Below are positions 1 through 14,640 of a DNA stretch of 64,000 nucleotides, one piece after another. Origin of the DNA: Kappaphycus alvarezii (Eukaryota > Rhodophyta > Florideophyceae > Gigartinales > Solieriaceae); the NCBI GenBank assembly GCA_002205965.3, contig NADL03000740.1, forward strand, positions 434,001 through 498,000. Direction: 5' to 3'. The notes beneath the pieces are model-generated. The model saw nothing but the letters and a program-made list of their open reading frames with translations. It was not told where the DNA came from and did not search any database. The translations under genes and the position numbers were made by a program. Every line of letters begins with the position of its first letter. Within the stretch, counting starts at the first letter, position 1.

Positions 1-3000
1 GTTGATATTTATGCAGAATATCCATCCTGAATATTGGGGGTGGCTTCCTGGATTGGTTGCATTGGGGGGCTCGGTGGCGAGATTAGTTGGCCAAAGTGAT
101 GAGTGGATTTTTTTGGGAAAAGTCGAGGTAAGTCAAGATTTGCGATGGAGGACATGGCGGGAATAGGTTGTTGATAGGGGATAGGCGGTTTTCCAGACTG
201 GGAGTGGGTTAGGGGCGGGTTGGGAGTGTGACAGGGGGTTGTGAAAGCTTGGTCTGGATCGGTTGGTGGTGTGCACGCAGAACAAATCTAATCCATGCGA
301 AGGCCAAAATCCAATTTGGGAACCTCTTTTTTGTTCGGCAAATTGCGCTTTGACAAATATCCTTAAATTAGATTGAATCCTTCAACTGCTGGGGGGCACT
401 GATGCATATAAGTTCGATAGATTACATTATTAATCCTTCTATTTCAAGTAATAATCGACATGAGTGTTCTTGCTTTGATCGAAAATTACTGCGGAATCAC
501 TTTAAATTCCAGAAAGGGGAAAAGGAGTTTTAGATATTTGACGGGCCTTTAGTTGGATGCGTAGTTAGAAGAAAAGTTAAAGGAACGTTTAAATTTGAAA
601 AATATTGAATGCAACAGAAAAATAGATTAGTCTTCAATATAGCTTTCGAAATTCCATAAACAATTTTTGAATATCTGTGGTAACCGCAAATCCCCGAACG
701 ATTACTGCAGTTAGTACTGTTTTTCTAACTTAATAGATAAAATATTTGGGGTATTGAAACTATGGATCTTTGATCGGGCTTTTTATGGCATCTAGAGCGT
801 TTAGTTCGTATTTTTTAGTTTGAAATGATTGATTGATATTTTCTGTTTTGTAATTTTTTGATCTGATTTTGAAGTGTTTGAGACATTCAATTCATTTTCA
901 TCGTTTCTTGGTCTAATAAGATTACGGAATTGTCCATTTAGAATTTTTTTTGAAAATTTTCACTTAAAGCAGGAGCGAATCTCCAAATTTATCAGTTTGT
1001 TGTCTTTAATTACTTCTTGAGATTAATTATACATCTTTATAGAACTGGTGAAATCAACACGCACAGGCAGGGAGACCACTTCCCCAGGATGTGATACTGC
1101 GTAGGTGTGGTGGACTCGCCATCATATGAACAGTGCTGTTGCGTAGGTTCGGTAGAATTGATCACGTCTCTGTGTGCGTGAACAGCCGCTTGAAGCTCTA
1201 TTTAATAGCTTTAATAAATTTTGAAGGTTCTATCTCGGAATTTGTATCCAAAAGAGAGAAAATTCTATGAATAGCTGCAAGAAAAATTGCAACAAAAAGG
1301 ACGTAAACTTCCGCCGAACAAAATGGAAGAGCATTGTCTGCGATGAGACGGATTTTCTGAGCTTTCTTGCATGTAACTGTTCTTACTGCGCGGTGAACTA
1401 CGGTTAAATGATCCATCGAGCAACTATGGGGTACTTAAGGCAGCTAGAAGATCAACAAAAAACCATTTAAATGAATCATTTTCAGCCCTGGGTTTTTTAA
1501 TATTGTAAACTTGGCTCGTAATGTTCGAAAATATAACTACTATGGATATTATTGAGGTATATTTTTATAAGTAACATTTTTAAAGATATGTGCCCTTTCG
1601 ATGCTTTTTTAAAGTCCTCACAAGGATATGATGGGCGTGAATATTTATAAATACGGCGAGAAAGTAATTAATGTTCACTTGAGGCCCATATATTGGCCTA
1701 GTTTAGTGTTTTTCATTTGAATTTCTTGGGCGCGAATTTTATTTTACATTTTTTTTGTGAAACGGTTGTTTGCAAGTTCAATTTTATGGGCTACAATCCA
1801 AAAAAATACCAAAACTACATAAATAATGGACCTTCTTGTCGGTTACGTAAAAATGAGGAAGACAGCCCACCTCGTTACAATAACTACTGCTCGTAATAAT
1901 TAAGAGTAAATTTGACACTTTAACTGACAAATTGGAGGCGCTGTTACAAAAATTTGAATGATAGAGACATCATACAAGGGATAGTTTAAATTTAAAATGG
2001 CACCTTCGGAAGTTAAACTTCAGATTAAAGGGAAACTTTTTACCTTCTGGCTGGAAGAAAATACCAGATCAGATTTATCTGGGGCCATTTTATTCCGGAA
2101 ATGGTTGCAAGAATTTATTGACTCTCTAGTCGCTTCTAAAATCTAATCAAGCAAAGTGCTTTTAGAAACGTCAATCTGAATTTCCCTTCTTCATGTAAGT
2201 TATGGCCTTAAATTGGCGCTCTCAATGCTCATTGGGAGTGCCAGTGACTTGTTGGCAAAGCTTCTCAACTCAGATTAAAATAATATGGGTTTCAAATATG
2301 TGATGAAAAATCTCGGGCAATGCTTTTAGTATTGCACATCAAAAATATGTTCCTGTCATTTTCGGCCACATGGAAAATCTCAAGATTAATTGAGTGTAAA
2401 TTATTTTCTGTCAGATACTCGCTAAATTTGGCTTCAATCCATAAAGAAATGGACAAGATAACTTCGTCTACACAATCAAATTGGTAATAGAACTTTTCGA
2501 TTTATAAAATGAGTGAATCTTTTCTTTTGTGTAAAATGGGTTCGTAGGTGGGAATATGGGAGCAATTGTATGTTCTAATTGAAAGCAAAGCGGAAGAAAA
2601 AGTTCAACTTTTTTAATAGGCTCTTTTTGGAAATAGATAACAACACTCATTCATGGACTAAAACGGATACTGAGAACAAAATCAAGCCAATAGTACTGCT
2701 GCCTGCATCATAGCACATATTCCGCATCAATAACTACACATATTCCTCAAAAAACACAAGGATATGTATGTAGTATGGAAAAAGTGAGAAGAAATAGTAA
2801 TATTAGCATCATATTTTACCACCGACTGCCAATGAACAAAAAGGTTTTACGCGTAGCACTTGTGTAGAAGCTGTCCCTTCCATTTATACAGAAGATTATT
2901 TTGTTATTCTCAAAGATTTCTCCGTTTGCTGGGACGAAAATAGGAGGAACTTTTAAACAGATTTCTGGTGAGTATAATATACACAGGTAAATTGCAGATT

Positions 3001-6000
3001 TGATATTTAGGGTGCCCACAGATTCTGGTTGGAACAATAATTCATAAAGTACCGCCGAAAGATAGTGTGATTTCTATTTACAGGAAGGTTCGGGAATAAA
3101 TAGGAGGGCTTGTGAAGGAATTATTAGTTGCTTATTAAATCTATAGTGACTTTTCGAAGACACCTAAATGCCCAAATTTCTGTAGAATTTTCTTATTCTT
3201 CAAGTGACCGTGTATCTCGTATGTCGACGTAAAAAATTATATCTTATGACAGGCAGGTGGCCTTTATCGGACCAAACAGTACCTGTAGAACTCAGTCACA
3301 TTCCATCTGGCTGCTCATACTGGTCTAAAGATGAATTATGATCCCTAAAGCAGATGTACTGAGTAGATGTGTTGGAAATATTTTTTATTGCTGTATAAGT
3401 CATGAGAGGATAACATTAAAAAGGTCAGAAGGTCCTGGTGCGAGGTAGTAACTCATAAAAGGAGGTAAAATATGTACAAAAAACAGGGAATAAAGTGGTT
3501 TGCATAAAATATGGTCATATTTCGTAATAGTAGAGGCCATGAAATATTTTCCTTTCAGTTCCTGAAGGGTTCGCGAGATGGTTATATTTTGAGAAATTGA
3601 GTTAATTTTCTATCATTATTACATCAGAAGGGACCTAAGCAGACTCAATAAACTCAGAAGATCCAGAACTTTTTCTATTAAAATTGAAACAGAACGAAAC
3701 GCAACGCAACTTTTTATTTTGTACACAACTGAAAATAGGCAACTGTTCATGCTTGAAAAATTTTACTCGAGTAAACTTTTGAATATATCCAAGATAAAGA
3801 TTAATAATTTACAGAAATAAACGCAGAAGTTAATGTGCAGGGATGTCAGAGGGAAAACTGTAGATTTAAGCACAAAATAAATCTCTTTAATGGCGTTTTT
3901 GTGTGGAAAAATAATTTTATGGGTGAATTAAAACAAAATGTCCGATTAAAATAAAGTGAAGGTATTATTTTTGGGAAAATGAGGCAATAAATGAATTTAT
4001 TGGCACATGGAAGAAAATGATTATTAAATAGGATTTAAGTGGGTAAAGGAGTCAATAAAATTTCTCTTTTAAGCACTACTGTGGAATTTTGGATCTTTAG
4101 TTTCTGAGAAGGGAATTTATTGCTTTAAAAGCAGGAATTAATGGGAAAATTTATTTATTTATCAGTTTTAACTCCGTTCATATCATTGGTGTTCATCTTT
4201 AGATTTGTATATAAATTATTTTTTAGGATTTGCATAAACGGATTGAGTATTTAATTCCCTGAGATTATGATTCCATTTTCTATTGATTATTTGTGCCTAA
4301 TAATATTTAATGGGTTCAAAGATCCAAAAATAGTACTTTGATTTAAGTAGAATATAGAAATATAATCATAGCTGTTTTTTGTACTTTAATAAATTACTTA
4401 TTGCTTGGTTTTCGCTTGACTCTTGATAGTGCTGTATGTGAATCTATTCACCATGTTAAGCTGTAAAGTTTTATCTTCTGGAAGGTGTAAAATTCCCCTA
4501 TGGTTTCTATTAGAGTGATACAATTTACAGAGTTCATATCGCTTAATGGTAAAGAGTATGTACTTAATTAAAAATGTGTCTGATAAAACGTATAATAATA
4601 TGGATTTATGAATAAAACATTCTCGAAATGAGAGGCCATAAAAAATTCTGATTTTTGAGGAAAACTTTTTCCACAGAATTGGTGAATGAATTCAGCGCTT
4701 TTTCATAAATGAAGTAATAATTTACGTAGAGTAAGTAGATGAGACGTATAATCGGCTAGGTAAAATATTGATAGTAATAAGTACTCCGTGAAAATATTAG
4801 TATTTCGGTGTAAGTACTGTTTTGCACCTGGACTACCCAAAAAGTATACAATTATGAAACATAAACCAAAGGAAACGAATGAATATATTTTCATACATCT
4901 TCATGTTTCAGTCGTGCCTGAAATGTTCAAAAAGCTTCAAAATAGTGATATTTTTCGCCATATCCGAAATTGTTGGTCCAAAACCCGACAGTTCTTGATA
5001 CTTTTTGATTGAGCTAGGTTCAAAATCATGAAAAAAATGAGGGACATAGCCAGCAAAAATGAAGCGTGAAGCGTACATTTATTTCGCAGAATATTTTTGT
5101 ATTAGAGCTTTTTCACCCCGCAATTTAATGGTTATATAATACTTGTAACATTAATTCTTCAGCAAATAGCTCCATTAATTTCTTTCTCACCTCTTGATAC
5201 ACTTCTTTCAGTACAAATTGCCACAAATATCTGGAATAACTGCGACTGAATCAAGCATTAGAAAGTTTAAGATTATGGTTACGCCGGTATTTTGAAACTT
5301 GAAAAACATCAAGTCGCCACGAATGTAAGAAAAGGGAACATATTTATATTTATCAATACAAAGTTGAATATTATGCATTTGTCCCCACTCTATATCTTGT
5401 ACTTACAATAATTGTTTACGAAACACAACGAACGAGACAATTTGATTCTTCAAACTTTACTTTTATGGATATAAATGTTTTGACACAAGAAACGGGCTCT
5501 CTGTCAAAGATGAAATCAGTTATTTGAGAAGCATATAATCCAAAATAAATACTTTACTAGGTTCTCAAAATTGACGCTAGATTTTTAAAATTGCAAAACA
5601 GAAAAACAAAAGTCTCTTCAACTAATGGTTTAGAGCATTGAAAGTTATCATTTAAAGAGGAAAGAATTGTAAATATAGAAACAAATTCTTCTTAGTTCAA
5701 TTAATAAAGATAATCATCTTCCAGATAGTCCTGCTCGGCCATCTCCTGGACTAAAACATTCGAAGACTCTCGAACTTGTTTGTTATGTAAACTATGCGGG
5801 GTACATGTTAGAAATCATTTAAATTTTTTCTCTTTATTATCCCTATTTAAGCAATTTCGGTTCTCATTCTGCCATTAGATGTTAATGTTACAATTAATTT
5901 TAGTATTAGAAGACTAAGCACCAAATACTGTGCATTATTTTGAGAAGCAGGTGCTCTTAAACTGCTATTTTAGAGAGGGCAGCCTTCTGAACGATATTTT

Positions 6001-9000
6001 GAATATAATAATATTTTCGGGGAGACGAAATGCAATCCTTTCTGTATAATTTTCCCTTTGTTGAATAAGAATCATTACGGAGTATAAAGTTACATTTAAA
6101 TTGAAAAATCTCTCGAAAGAGAATCAATCGCTCATTTTCTGTATCACTTGCAACCTGGGAAAGGTAAAGACGTATCGAAATGTTACTAGTGTGAATTGAA
6201 TTTCAAAACGTAGAGGACTTTTTAGGAAACTGGGAACAATGAAAGAAGTATTTATAAGATATTTTTTCTGCAGAAGTAAACTTTAACGAAACTTAACTGT
6301 CATAATTTTCCTATCTATTCTATCTGTCATATTAGCTAAAACTGGAAATTTTAAATAATTTACGTTTTTCAAGAATAGGTCCTTAATGTACGAGAAAATG
6401 AAAAGACATTTTTTCTTAATTTGAATCAGATTGAATCAAAAAATTTTCAAAATTTTACTGTCCGGTCCGGAAAACGTCCACAATCCACTATTTTCTTATT
6501 TTTTGCTTTCTATAGTGAATATTACGCAATGCAGATAGTTAGAACTGATTAAGTGACTATGAAAAACAGTAAATTCCTTCAGTAATCATTTTATAAAAGG
6601 AAACGCCTTGGTTTCAATTCAACGGGGAAACTATCAGAAAGAGGAAAATTTGGGGTAATTTATTATTTGGAAAGTAACGTCATTTCCTGAAGTGAGGTCA
6701 TATGCTCCATTGGAGATTGAGATGAGGGAGTGTGACCTTACAGAGTGCGAGGTTATCAGAGTGTATGGGTGACCCTAGAAAACGGACCGGAGTCCTGCCA
6801 TCAGGAAAGTAGCATGGGACATTAATTCTCAAAATTTACCGAATTAAAAGAAATTGATACGTAATGAAATAAAAGGTATCTCCTGTTTTTTATAGAAAAT
6901 ATACGTTTTTCCTTTCTGATCGTTTCATATTTTCAACCTTAGTACTGAAGTTAATACTTTTTTGAAGTGGGACCTTTTTATTTATCTCTATAATTGTTTT
7001 TTGTGAAGCTTTATATAATTAAAGCTTGAATTCTATAAAATTAGAAGGGTCTTGGAATTAATTTTCTACTGCTGAGGGCATAGTTTCCTTCGAATGCAAC
7101 AAAATTTCTATCCTTGCCTCTATAAAATTCAGTTCTTTATCTAAATGAACTTCTAAATAACATTATTTCATTTTTTAAGATTTTATGAGAAAAATCATAA
7201 TTATCTCTGTTTTCAAAGTGCGACTAATGAAGAAGGATGAATAAATTTCGTAAATTGGACTCTAACTGCTATTTTAAACATACCTGGGCAATAGAACAGA
7301 TATAGATGCAGAACATGATTCTTAAAAAATTAAATTCATCTAAGTAAAGGTAGAAAGAGGAGTAGAAAGTGTTTTTAAATTTTACTTTAGTACAACATAT
7401 TTAAACTATAAGTATGCTGATCGAGGATTCAGTCTCCCATCAGTTCATTGCTGAGTATTTTACGTATAATTACAGTAGGTTTAAGGTTTACGTGAACTAA
7501 TTCTTACCTTTGCAAGGAGGTATGAGGGAGAAAATAGTTACTCTATGTATTAACCACCATTGATCTTTGAGTTTACTATTTAAAGTTGGAGAATGGGTCA
7601 TTAAGGTTAATAATTATCATCGCGCAAATCTTTAAATCCGTATAATTTTAACAAGAAAATGACTGGGACTTCTAAAATAAGAGTGCATGAGCGGAAGTAA
7701 TTTTCCAATGTTTCCATACCTAAACTTTTTTTTATGCCTCGCACTGCAGAGAAGGTGAGCGGGGATACAAGGGATATAACTTATATCATTATCAGTTTGA
7801 TACCTAATATTGATTCATATTAAACAATTGAAGCAAACGGAGGACTTGAAAATGCTGTGAAGCTTTCACATTCTTTTCTTATAAGTACGTGGTCTAACGC
7901 AACTTTAATATTCTTCCAAAAAATGGAAATATCAGATAAAGTTGTAAAAGAGTAAGTGCAAAATTTATCTGAAGAATTCTGGCAGAAACGAGATGGGGCA
8001 AAACATACAGATCATGAAATAAACTTCTAAATTTTTTTATGAATAATTTGGATGGATACATGGGCCTTACCAAAATAGTTGAAGTAGAAGTGGAAATTAT
8101 CTTTCATGTGAAGTGCCGTCTTGAAATAATTCCGAAATTATCAGTTCTTGCACGACATAAATCAGCTTAAAAAAGTGAAATTTAACAGGATAAAGTGTTT
8201 ACAATTTTTGCAAAGTATAAAGAACTGTGTTAAAGGATAGAAAAACGAAAAAAATAATGCGATTCAGACACCCTTAGGCGGTCATGGAATGAATGAAAGC
8301 GCTTATTTACTGTTTCTAGCCTAAGTTTATCTTGAGCGCTAAAATATTTCGCAGATGGTTCAGATTTATCTATGATTTACTTTTATATTGTTCGAAGAAT
8401 TTCAATTCTTTTGAACGCTCTTTAATTTTTGAACATTTAATCATACTTCTTCGCATAAATAATTAATTGTATATATTTTAATTAATTTTAGAAAAATACC
8501 GAAAATTTTTCCGCAGAGAATCATTAAAACTCTCTAAAACTGTTGCAATTAATCTAGTCTTTTCCAGTCTTTAGTTTTTGAATTTCTTTCAAAGAATTGA
8601 AGAACTTGTCAAAAAATTTTGGAATAAATTTATTTTATTTTTTTCCAAACTTTATATTTACGTGATATAGAGGTTTTAGCCAGAAATTTAAAATTAATTT
8701 GAGCGGGATGGATAGGGATCAAATTTTGGGAGCCGATGGCACAAGATTCAAACAGCTCCAGTAATTTTTCTTTCTCGGTAAAGTAGTACCCGGATTTAAT
8801 AGTAGTTTAGAAGTTTGATCTCGATTTCCGGACCCATGGATGTGCTAGTTTACGCAGCGGTTTTATCTTCAAAGGCGTAGTTTTTAGCACAGTGAGTCTA
8901 ACTAGCATCAGAACAGAGTAGAAGATATTTTATATTGCCCCAGAGGTGTTTTTCCTAATAGTGAAGCAGCGAGCGGACCTGAGAGACATACTGGGACGGT

Positions 9001-10380
9001 AAGTGTGCTTAGCATAGGGAGGTGATGATTAACCCATGATTTAGCGATCAATTTGACATCGAATTAAACATCCGTGATGGTACCAGAGCTATTGTATCTG
9101 ATGTAATTATAATTGTTAGAAGATATGTCATGGTTCATGAATCAAAAATTGTTCTGGAAAATGAAAAGGTCAAATTCTATACAAATGTTTCAAACCCTTT
9201 TTTTAAAAACTAGCGTTAATCTATCAATTTTCTGCTGTACTAGAAGTTGAATATAACTCAAAAACAGCTTCTAAATAGGTATACAGCGATAAAAGTCGTG
9301 GATCTTATGTTTTATCCTTGGATCATAGATTAGGCAAGCTGACCTTTTAACTCCTTAGGAAGTATTTTACATTAGAAAATCATGCAGTTTACCTGATGAT
9401 TTTTATAGATTGAGTTACTGTGTTGCGAATGTTCGGAAATACTCGTGCAGTGAGCTTGTTGTCCAATCCAGCTTCTCTACTGCAACGCTATACACCCTAT
9501 ATCTAGTAATCCCATACAACGCTTAGTCTTATTTTGACGATAACATGATGCGCAACCAATGTCTCTGTATCATGACCATGTGTTGATTCCAGTAGCCATG
9601 ACCTTAAGGTCACAGTACTGTAGAAGGTCGAGATATATTGTTCATATACAATGCCAGCAACTTGATATTTCCATCTCGAGACAGAAATTACTGAAACATT
9701 AGGGTCCGAAGAAATCCATATCACTAACAGGTTCGTATCATCTGAATTTAGAGGTATTGTATTCTCAATATTTCCGACGACTACTTCTTCGAGAACATAA
9801 TCATTTCATGATGGAGGAAGGTGAACAGTCCCTTTTTTACACTTGATTAATTGCATAATTTGGAGCAACAGGACTGATTAATTCCAGTAAGTAGGCGTAA
9901 AAATGAAGAGAATATAAAATTCTACTAAATCAATGGAATGAGCATACGGTACATATATTGATCTCAATATATTTACTGCAGAAGTATAGATACTCAGTAA
10001 TGAATAAATTTCTAACTTGCGAGTTATAGTTCCAATTATTGTCTGGAAAAATGTTTTTTATCACTTGACCTATAATTATCTCTTCTCTTACTCCTCTATA
10101 CTCTGCTGACCTCCTTTACCAATTAATTTTCCAAACATTTTCCTTTTTTCCCTTTGTATGAATCCATCCATAAACCCATTCCAGTGTCCCTTAGCAGTCC
10201 AGAAACCCGATAAGAATCCTGGTGAAACCGAAATTGGTCAACTTCATTTAATAAAAGGACTATTTTTCAATTTTGACGAAGTATATGGAGGATTTGGAGA
10301 TTTATTATAGGTATGCGAACTATTCACGAAGTTCAGGGATATTGTGCCGTCAGGGTGAATAAATTAGTCTTCTTAACCTC

Positions 10381-10426
10381 CAGCAAACTCGCAGAAGTAG
10401 CATCAGCAAACTCGCAGAAGTAGCGC
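10381..10426. repeat. 23-bp tandem duplication
   Basis: Two adjacent copies of a 23-base unit beginning CAGCAAACTCGCAGAAG differ only in the last bases. The unit is more GC-rich than its surroundings. No gene contains it. Confidence 0.85.
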
Positions 10427-11051
10427 CAATAGCAGCAGTTCAAACGGGACCAGAGCAACGGTGAGCGATGTTCTGAAATTTCTTGTTATCGACTACTTCA
10501 TAGACAGCGTATTAATTTCTACAGAAGACTCTATTCGCTAGTTCCAATCAAGAGAACACTGATATGGTATTGGTAATGGGGACCATTGAGTTGCCGCTCT
10601 AATTTATCTTTTTTGAACGTGCTGTGAGCATTATTTTGGTTTGAAATACTATCTGGAGAAATAAGAGGCAACGCACCTTGAACAACTGATGTAACCTGTC
10701 CAAATGTTAGTAATAATCAAAACGAGAAAGCACTTTTCTTCGTGTATGAAGTAATTTTTTGGATCAGCTCAGGGAAGTAACTGTTTAGCTGCGGACTAAA
10801 CTCCTGGCAGCAGCGCTATGCCCAGTCAAATAGTCTCCGAGGAGTAATTTCGGGAAAAAATTCACCAGTGCTGTTACTGAGTTGGCAGAGATCGATATTT
10901 ATTTAACTGGCACGTAACTTCGGGCTATTTGTGAACAAAACTGACCCTAGAATACTGAATTCTTTATTCCCGCTTAGTATGAGCGCGCAATGTCGTATTT
11001 TATTTGCGCAATTGAGCTTTTCAATCTTGACTATGCGCACGCATAGCACCG

Positions 11052-11135
11052 TACAGTATTTACACAACTCCGTACTGTAATTTCCTAAGCTATGGACAGT
11101 AAAGTATTTGTGCAACGCCGTACTGTAATTTTCCA
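11052..11135. repeat. Diverged tandem repeat carrying CCGTACTGTAATTT
   Basis: Two tandem units of about 45-50 bases share the core CCGTACTGTAATTT followed by a similar AAGNTATG tail. The core contains TACTGTA, the motif found in clusters elsewhere in the window. On the minus strand the repeat reads as a short repeated peptide (NYST...), but no domain is visible and I do not call a gene. Confidence 0.7.
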
Positions 11136-13168
11136 AGTTATGAAGGTACGAGTTGGTATGGGTGACGAGCGATGTTGCACGTGCATCACATAGGTTAGTC
11201 CCTTCTCAGATTTACAACGGTCAGGACGCGAAAAGCGAAGGAATCAAATGAAACAAAAAGGGAAGGAGGTAATTTATTCTGCAGCGCCGTTTGTAGGAAC
11301 TGTAAAGTAGGAACCCAAACGAAATAAATAGCCTGCCCTACCAGCTACTGTAGAAGGATACATAGGGCCGAGAATGGCAGAAGGAAAATAAAAGAAGCAC
11401 AAAAACTTTTTCCATCCGGAGTCCACCATTCAATTCCTCGCTAATTCGCTGAGTTGAACTAAAAAGCTCGCTGGACGAAGGAACTCTTATTTGAAAACTT
11501 TTAATTACCCCCCTACACTTAGAAATCATAAATAAATGATAAATTCATCTCAACAGGCTTGTTTAGATGACAAAAGAGTTTTTTTGGAAATTATTTGTGA
11601 CGACTTCCATTCGATGAGCTATTTCCCTTAAATTTCGAGGTTTTTGGAGAACCACACGATTTTATATAGCGTGTGGTGTATTTCTGCCGACTGCAATGTT
11701 TCTGCACATCAACAACAGCCAAAAAAGTAAATATGCAGAGCGAGTCCTAATATATTAATTGAAAAATGGAAGGCACAAATCGTTCTTAGTCATTTAGGTA
11801 TGGCCACGGAATTAGTTGAAGAGATTATGCAGATAAATATAACCTTATTTGCATTAATTTAATGACAGCAGAAGGTGAAAGCGTCGGTTAAAGTGCTCGC
11901 AACTCGCCCATTTCTCAATGTTCATCAAAGCGTTCCCAAATATCGGAAAGCCGCGCATCGATAATTTAATCTCGGCCAGCACAAGACCCCTATATTTTAT
12001 TATAAAATAATAATGCGCACAAAGGAAGTACTTTCTAATGCTTCTAAGCGTTAATATCGGCTAGGAGATGGAGAACTTGTTTTAGAAGAGGTCATATGAA
12101 GATCCTTAGGATCGGAAAAAGATTTTGCAAGTGATTTCGATGGATTTATCACTTCAAATCAGGAACTTCAACCAGCTTAATAGCTTCAGTACCATTTGTT
12201 ATAATTTTTCGGGAACATCTTTATGTGACGTTTGTTAAAGATTCTCGTCATGTTTATTACGGTAGGAAAGTCTCGAATAATATAAAATTTTCGATTCCAT
12301 ACCCAATGAGCAGCCGTTTAGAATGGAACTTCTGGTTTGGGCGCCTCATTAACGGAAACGATTCACTGCAAAGCGAGATATGATTGGCCATGCCAAAATT
12401 TGCACCATAATTCTCGTCTGGTTCCTTTTCTCCGTTTTTTTCCCTCCTAAGCCTGGGTCAAAATTTCCAACGTGCTGGTTCTTCATTCATGCGCTGTACA
12501 GTCATATTTTTTAAATAAAATAAGACATTTCAAGGAAAATCCAGTGCGAGATTCCCCAAACAAGATTACGACTTTGCAATAATTTCATCTAACCATTGCC
12601 CTCAGCCACCAGCTTATAGGCTATATTTAGACTTTTCTTGCTCCTTTACTACACTTTGCCATTCTAGGAGGTTAATAAGGATATAAAAAGTTTTTAAAAC
12701 AAGCTGAAAATGTGATATGGCCCTTTTGCTGGGGAATTAATCCAAACAGAGAAGAAATTCACACTAACCCTATTTGGACAGCCTGGACTATTTTTTGCAA
12801 ACCATGAAAGTGTCAAAGATCCATTCTCCAAGACATTTATAGTTCTAGAGCCGGCGTGGACGCCAGAATCAGCTAAAATGTCGCTGGAAATATGGAAATT
12901 GTTTTTGTATGTCCAAAACAATTTTGCTTAAGACAGCAGTGGGGGAATTATCAATTCAGGTTTCCGTTTTTTTCGGTTAGAAGTCTCTAAGAACCTCCGA
13001 AGCCTGCTTTAGATACATTTGTCGAAAGTTACCTCTCAAGGGAGATTTTTTCACAAGCATTTGTCCAAGGGTACATATCCAGGAAGATATTTTTCCATGC
13101 ATAAACTGTCGTAAGGCCGGAGATTGTTATTGTGGAGCACTTCTCTAGTGCCTATCCGACCACGCACT

Positions 13169-13570
13169 GTCCTCATATGAGGAACACTTTGTCCTCATAT
13201 GAGGACAATTTCCGTTACATTTTGGAAAGGAAAATGTTTTGGAAGCCCGAAATTTTTACTGGAAAAAAGGTTTTTTATGTTTAGTTACAGTACAGTAATT
13301 TTTACTGTACATGCGCCCTCGTTTCTGAGACCCCCGCGATAATACGAACTATTTTATCTTCCAAAATGAAGTTGTTTTCACAACTTCTTGCGAAGAGCGG
13401 AAGCTGGTGAGGGAAAACTGGTCTAGCCTTCACAGAGGTCAAAAATCTTGAAAAGTTTGTTTTGATCGGCCATCTACACTCATGAACTAATGCGGAGGGA
13501 CAAGAAATGCGCTGAGGTAAAAAAATTTTGTATTGAAAAGAAGTGCTAAAAGTAGTCCTCATATGAGGAC
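13169..13570. repeat. Three copies of the palindrome TCCTCATATGAGGA
   Basis: A perfect 14-base palindrome centred on CATATG occurs at 13170-13183, 13192-13205 and 13556-13569. Copies two and three extend to the 16-base palindrome GTCCTCATATGAGGAC. The first two lie 8 bases apart; the third lies about 350 bases downstream. An inverted GTACAGTA/TACTGTAC pair lies between them at about 13286-13310. The function is unknown; dimeric protein binding or a remnant of an element end are both possible. Confidence 0.9.
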
Positions 13571-13950
13571 AACGGTCCAATAGACACTAGTGTACAGAAC
13601 ATTTTTAGGATGGCAGAACCACCTTGAACAGTAGGCCAAAGGGCCTGTATTATCCAAACGAGGCGTCTTGTAGTAATGAATCATTAGAGGCAAGCTCGAA
13701 AGGCGTGTGGTATAGGTGCCCAATTTACACTTAAGGAATTCAGCAAGAATATTGATAGCACTGGGAAAAATGAATGGGAATAGCTGGGTTTATGTGGAAT
13801 GGATCCCATAACGCAGGTCAGCAGACAGAATCCGAAGCAGTTACAGAGTAGCCGTAAAGAAGATTTTTCATCCTCCAGCTGAATAATGTAATTCAAGGAA
13901 GGCTCTGGGGATTAAAAAATATCAAAATACGTGGTTCCGTAGATGTATAG

Positions 13951-14640
13951 GAAATTTTAAGAGTATTCATGACAACATCAAATAAAAAACAACTCTGCGG
14001 CCAGTGAACCTATCAGAAATTTATGCCTCCCTTTTACCCTGCTTTGTCGCACACAGCGCTCTTCAGATACCATCCAGTACGCGCAATTCCTCTTTCTGAA
14101 ATCTTTGGCATTTTGTTACCAATTAAGGTCATGTCGCTCCGCTTTATTCACCAATTCGTCCCCTGTGTCGCCCAAGAACCGCTCTGTGCGTCTTTTGAAC
14201 GTGCAGTTAGCACGAAAAAGCTCCAAGCTCTCGCTAGTTTCATACCATTGTAGGAGCCAAGCCACGGTAGTGCCGCGCACTGTACCGTCCTCTTTTTCCT
14301 CGTGCATTCTTCCCCTACGTCGTTCTTGATCATTTTACGGCACACGGCGTCCCCGTAACAGGTTTGTAGATACGGAAAGATGAAATTCGCTGTCCTACCT
14401 TTAGTGCTTCGGAAGTACCCCTAGTGGGGCCACGCAATCCAAAATATCTCTCTATCCAGGTCTGCTCTTTCCCCTCACAACCCATTTTTCGCGGTTTCGC
14501 ACGTAACACTACTGTGGTGTGAGTTACGCTACAGCAGTGATGCCCACTCTACCAACTTTCCCCTACCCTACCACCCCCCATTCTACTGTTCCTGACCACC
14601 CTCTAACCCTCCAACAATCGCTTCTAAGATTCTTCTTCGC
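13951..14640. other. Less AT-rich islet in the desert
   Basis: This stretch is visibly richer in G+C than its flanks and holds overlapping short open frames of 60-76 codons on both strands. None has a domain I recognise, and the frames shadow each other. It may be a fragment of a gene or transposon. I see no further support. Confidence 0.3.

Larger units (their letters stand above)
1..13950. other. AT-rich region without a supportable gene
   Basis: By eye this stretch is roughly two thirds A+T, full of short A and T runs. No reading frame reaches 100 codons, and none of the short ones shows a recognisable domain, a conserved run of residues or a plausible continuation in a neighbouring frame. 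That contrasts with the host genes further right, whose pieces can be followed across frames. I saw no tRNA-like or rRNA-like sequence. The small repeats inside it are listed separately. It could be heterochromatin, centromere-proximal DNA or very old decayed transposon sequence; the sequence alone does not decide. Confidence 0.6.

Noticed and set aside
10903-11136. Minus-strand repeat-protein gene
   Set aside because: The repeated peptide only reflects a DNA tandem repeat carrying TACTGTA motifs; there is no other support.
13302-13580. Minus-strand frame of 92 codons in the desert
   Set aside because: No domain is visible, and one end overlaps the CATATG palindrome. It is probably a chance frame.
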